Shown here one piece after another: positions 61,226 to 64,000 of a stretch of DNA of 64,000 bases; position 1 is the first letter of the stretch; each line of letters opens with the position of its first letter. The DNA comes from Diplocloster modestus (GTDB lineage Bacteria > Bacillota > Clostridia > Lachnospirales > Lachnospiraceae). The translations under genes were made by a program, and so were the position numbers. The stretch covers positions 186,001 to 250,000 of the forward strand of contig NZ_JAHQCX010000001.1 in the NCBI RefSeq assembly GCF_019042245.1, read 5' to 3'. The notes below the pieces were generated by a model that was not told the origin of the DNA, ran no database searches, and saw nothing but the letters and a program-made list of their open reading frames with translations.

Positions 61226-63346
61226 ATGATTAGAATTCGAAAATTAGTATTGGCTATATTAACATCCGTACTGTTGGCCTGTGTTGGATGTAGCTTAAGT
61301 AATAAAACAGAAACACAGGATTATAAAAATTTGGACTATGTTAAATCTGCCCATTATTTTGCTGATGAATGGCCAGTTAATTTTTGGAATGCAGAGTTAC
61401 TAAATATTGACGATGATTTTAAACAGATTCAGAGTGATGGTTTTAATAGTATTGTATTAGTTATACCCTGGAGAGAGTTTCAACCCGATATAAATCCAAT
61501 ACAATATAACGAACGAGTTTTTGAAGTTTTAGACGAGCTATTCACAAAAGCTTCTGAGCACGATTTGGGTGTCATATTAAGGGTAGGCTATACTTGGGAC
61601 TTTTATAATGATGCTGATGACGATGTTACACAGCGGTATTATAAACTCATGTATGATCAACAAACCAAAAAGGCTTGGCTTGATTATTCTGAAACGATTT
61701 ATCAGTTTGCTAATAAATATAATAACTTTATTGGAGGCTTTTTGTGCTGGGAAGACTTCTGGAAAAATATCTATACAGCTAAAGATGCCTTAAATACTGG
61801 TAATGGTATAAAAATGGCAATGGAATCAGGATATCAGGAGTACTTAAGTACGCATTATGATTTAAAAGATATAAATGAAGCTTATAAAGAATCCTTTGAT
61901 GGTTTTGATAAAGTTTATGTTCCAGATGAAAAAAGTCCAGCTTTTAAATATTTTTATGAGTTTTATGATTATTTCCTAAACAGTTTATTAGAGGAAACGC
62001 AAGAGGTATTTCCTAATCTTTCTATGGAAGTACGCGTAGATGCTGATATCGTTTATAATGAACAGGGAAAGCCCGAGATATATACTCATGAGGCAACATA
62101 CATGTGCGGGAATAGTGATTTTACAACTACAATGTATGGGATTCCTATGGGTTTTGAGAATAAGGGAGAAGAGATTTCCGGGAAAGAAGCTCTTAAAATG
62201 ACAGATTATATTCTCGGGAATATTAATTCAGTTACATTGAATAAAAAATTATATATAGATCAGTTTATATTTTCCGATAATACACCTAAATTTTCATATA
62301 ATACAAGACTAAAAAAAGATGAGATAGATAATTACCTAAGTGGCTTAGATGATATTCTGGTTAATGATTCATGGGGATATGGTATTTGGACATACCGTGA
62401 TTACCTATCAAATATGCTATATAATCCGCAGTTTGGATTAGATGATGAAGGATGGAGCGTCGATGGAAGTAGTAATATTATAGAGGATGGAAAGACTGGA
62501 CGCTGTATTGAACTTAGTGGCGGTACAAAACTTAGCCAAATAGTCCCAAAACTTAGAAATCATTTTTCGGATTTAGACACTATTTATGTTTCTTTAGACG
62601 CTGTAGTAGATGAGCCTACAAAACTGGCTATTAGTGTGGGAAATGAGACTAAGGAGGTTATAATTGATAAATCTGGGACATATCAGATAGAGTTTTCGGA
62701 TAGCGGAATATACGATTTTACTATTAGTACCGAAAAACAAATAATTCTTGATAATATAAGATTATATTCGCAATATCAGGAAGGTTATTTATACAAATCT
62801 GATAATTCGGAAAGTGACTATATAGAAGACCTCAGAAAGCTTAATAAACGTATAGATAAGAAAGTGGAAGTGCTGAAAAAAAACAAACCATACTTTAGTT
62901 TCATTGATAATATTCGGGAAGCAAATCTAAGTGGGAAAATAGAAAGTAATGATTTTCCATGGCAAACTAATATTGGTATTATAAATGTAGATAATATTGG
63001 CTCATGTGTATTTATGACACCCGGGACATCAATTGAATATAATGTACCTCTTGATAACAAAAAGCACTATCTGAAATTTTCTTATGGTTTGCATCCGACA
63101 GCACAAAAGTGGAATATATCTGACGGGATGCAGTTCATCGTTAAAGTAAAAGAAGATTCGGAGAATGAATATACTGTTCTTGATACAATTTTAGTAGATC
63201 CTAATAAGACGTCATTGGTAGATTATAATGTTAGCTTAAACAAATATAAAGGCAAAAATATTAGTATTGAAATCATTGCAGACAATAAAAATTCTATGAA
63301 ATCAGAAGGCGATTGGGGGATATTAAGTAATCCTGTTATACAATGA
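61226..63346 (+). CDS. Lipoprotein with glycoside-hydrolase-like TIM barrel and C-terminal accessory domain
   Basis: A 706-residue predicted surface lipoprotein. The signal peptide ends in LLAC (Cys19 as likely lipid site). Residues about 35-390 look like a clan GH-A type barrel: IQSDGFNSIVLVIPWREFQP, GVILRVGYTWDFYND, GGFLCWEDFW with a candidate acid/base Glu near 174, and WGYGIWTYRDY as final strand. A jelly-roll-like region follows (about 400-510), then a helical linker and a C-terminal domain (about 560-706) also found in the protein at 59987. It may trim or remodel the polymer at the cell surface; substrate and exact family are unknown. Confidence 0.78.
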   Translation: MIRIRKLVLAILTSVLLACVGCSLSNKTETQDYKNLDYVKSAHYFADEWPVNFWNAELLNIDDDFKQIQSDGFNSIVLVIPWREFQPDINPIQYNERVFEVLDELFTKASEHDLGVILRVGYTWDFYNDADDDVTQRYYKLMYDQQTKKAWLDYSETIYQFANKYNNFIGGFLCWEDFWKNIYTAKDALNTGNGIKMAMESGYQEYLSTHYDLKDINEAYKESFDGFDKVYVPDEKSPAFKYFYEFYDYFLNSLLEETQEVFPNLSMEVRVDADIVYNEQGKPEIYTHEATYMCGNSDFTTTMYGIPMGFENKGEEISGKEALKMTDYILGNINSVTLNKKLYIDQFIFSDNTPKFSYNTRLKKDEIDNYLSGLDDILVNDSWGYGIWTYRDYLSNMLYNPQFGLDDEGWSVDGSSNIIEDGKTGRCIELSGGTKLSQIVPKLRNHFSDLDTIYVSLDAVVDEPTKLAISVGNETKEVIIDKSGTYQIEFSDSGIYDFTISTEKQIILDNIRLYSQYQEGYLYKSDNSESDYIEDLRKLNKRIDKKVEVLKKNKPYFSFIDNIREANLSGKIESNDFPWQTNIGIINVDNIGSCVFMTPGTSIEYNVPLDNKKHYLKFSYGLHPTAQKWNISDGMQFIVKVKEDSENEYTVLDTILVDPNKTSLVDYNVSLNKYKGKNISIEIIADNKNSMKSEGDWGILSNPVIQ

Positions 63347-63369
63347 TAATATAGTTTGATTAGATGTTA

Positions 63370-63414
63370 AACTGCCATATAACCTGTGTTAACAGTCATA
63401 TGGCAGTTCTTTTA
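63370..63414. terminator. Terminator between convergent genes
   Basis: AACTGCCATAT (63370-63380) and ATATGGCAGTT (63398-63408) form an 11-bp stem, followed on the plus strand by CTTTT. It ends the lipoprotein gene and may also serve the minus-strand gene. The rest of 63347-63479 shows nothing recognisable. Confidence 0.78.
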
Positions 63415-63479
63415 TCAAAAAGTACTACTAATCCCCCCTGATTCGTCCAAAAATAAGAGAAACAAGGGGGATAACATCT

Positions 63480-64000
63480 TTATTCTAATTTGTACTGCAT
63501 TTCGGTTATTAATTTGTTATCATCTACTCCAATAAATTTAACATTTACTTGAATATCACTGGCCTTTTCACCTTTGACAGCCTGGTAATAATATGCCTGC
63601 ATATATAGCCCTACAGATGCATAGGAAGTTGATTCATCATATTCTTCGCTTTTACATTTAAATATAAATTCGGTCATATCATCATTGTAAGTTATACTTT
63701 TGATACTTTTGTAATTAATTGTATCATCGAGAATTGTATTGATATTTGAATCTATTGTTGCTTGGATATTTTGTAAAAAACTATCATAATCATCTTTAGA
63801 TAATGTAAATAATATGTAACCGTCATCAGTTAATCTAACCGTATCTATTTTTTCTCCATTAGGTTTATATAATGAATCTGTTTCAGTAAATCCTGGTATG
63901 ACAGCAGCGGGAACTGTGATCTCAATTGTGGGAATCTCTTCTTTATCAATCGCACTCACATTGTCAGGAACTGCTGTTGTATCAACTGTAGGCCCTGGAG
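63480..64000 (-). CDS. Secreted or lipoprotein-like protein of unknown function, 5' end outside window
   Basis: The minus-strand frame is open through the window edge, so only the C-terminal 173 residues or so are visible. The upstream part (PGPTVDTTAVPDN) is a Pro/Thr-rich linker as found behind lipoprotein signal peptides in Clostridia. The rest alternates beta strands and a helix (DDYDSFLQNIQATIDSNINTIL) without a motif I recognise. A GTG at 63959 is in frame, but the linker before it is equally protein-like, so the true start is outside. It is convergent with the polysaccharide operon and may not belong to it. Confidence 0.65.
   Translation of the reverse strand, partial: PGPTVDTTAVPDNVSAIDKEEIPTIEITVPAAVIPGFTETDSLYKPNGEKIDTVRLTDDGYILFTLSKDDYDSFLQNIQATIDSNINTILDDTINYKSIKSITYNDDMTEFIFKCKSEEYDESTSYASVGLYMQAYYYQAVKGEKASDIQVNVKFIGVDDNKLITEMQYKLE

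Noticed and set aside
1..64000. CRISPR arrays, tRNA/rRNA genes, prophage or transposase genes
   Set aside because: None seen: no regularly spaced repeats, no recognisable RNA genes and no mobile-element proteins; only REP-like and intercistronic repeats.

Overview
The window reads as one large surface-polysaccharide locus from a Gram-positive anaerobe of the class Clostridia, most likely a Lachnospiraceae-type gut commensal. The basis is purine-rich Shine-Dalgarno sites ahead of most genes, tightly packed co-directional genes, family content (F420-hydrogenase-beta-like proteins beside pyruvyl transferases, DUF2304, Fkp, large GT-C-like membrane proteins) and the absence of lipid A or outer-membrane genes. 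This placement is inference. No rRNA, tRNA, CRISPR array, transposase or integrase was seen.

Layout. (1) 1-19.1 kb, plus strand, roughly balanced base composition: an acyltransferase cut by the window edge, GT2 glycosyltransferases, a Wzx-type flippase, UDP-glucose dehydrogenase, three fucosyltransferase-like enzymes (two GT10-like, one with the HxRRxD motif), a polyprenyl-phosphate sugar synthase with its DUF2304 partner, rmlD, an aminotransferase/ketoisomerase pair for a dTDP-3-amino-3,6-dideoxyhexose, a large GT-C-like membrane protein and UDP-galactopyranose mutase. (2) 19.1-23.8 kb, minus strand: the bifunctional fucokinase/GDP-fucose pyrophosphorylase Fkp and a GT-C-like membrane protein. 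(3) 24.0-46.6 kb, plus strand, strongly AT-rich: a new promoter, an initiating phosphoglycosyl transferase, GT4 enzymes, tandem pyruvyl transferases, two FrhB-like iron-sulfur proteins, a second Wzx, an acyltransferase, a second UDP-glucose dehydrogenase, UDP-glucuronate 4-epimerase, and three related membrane-protein genes that are each broken into two reading frames at about the same place. (4) 46.6-55.6 kb: a strong promoter, rmlB-rmlA-rmlC, a Wzm/Wzt ABC exporter with a polymer-binding domain, a methyltransferase, and a 1092-residue protein with kinase-like, coiled-coil, GT2 and GT4 parts. (5) 55.6-63.3 kb: a GDP-D-glycero-D-manno-heptose pathway with a 4,6-dehydratase and a reductase/epimerase (a probable 6-deoxyheptose), plus a membrane-anchored protein and a glycosidase-like lipoprotein that share a C-terminal domain. 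(6) The minus-strand end of another secreted protein closes the window.

How it fits together. The predicted precursors are dTDP-L-rhamnose, dTDP-3-amino-3,6-dideoxyhexose, UDP-GlcA/UDP-GalA, UDP-galactofuranose, GDP-L-fucose (from free fucose) and a GDP-6-deoxyheptose. rmlD and the amino-sugar genes lie in the GC-richer block while the rmlB and rmlA they depend on lie in the AT-rich block, so the blocks probably share precursors. Two flippases and one ABC exporter imply two or more polymers. The most interesting parts are the three split membrane-protein pairs and the Wzm/Wzt-methyltransferase-kinase-like-coiled-coil module, which resembles the WbdD chain-terminating logic of Gram-negative O-antigens but is arranged differently.
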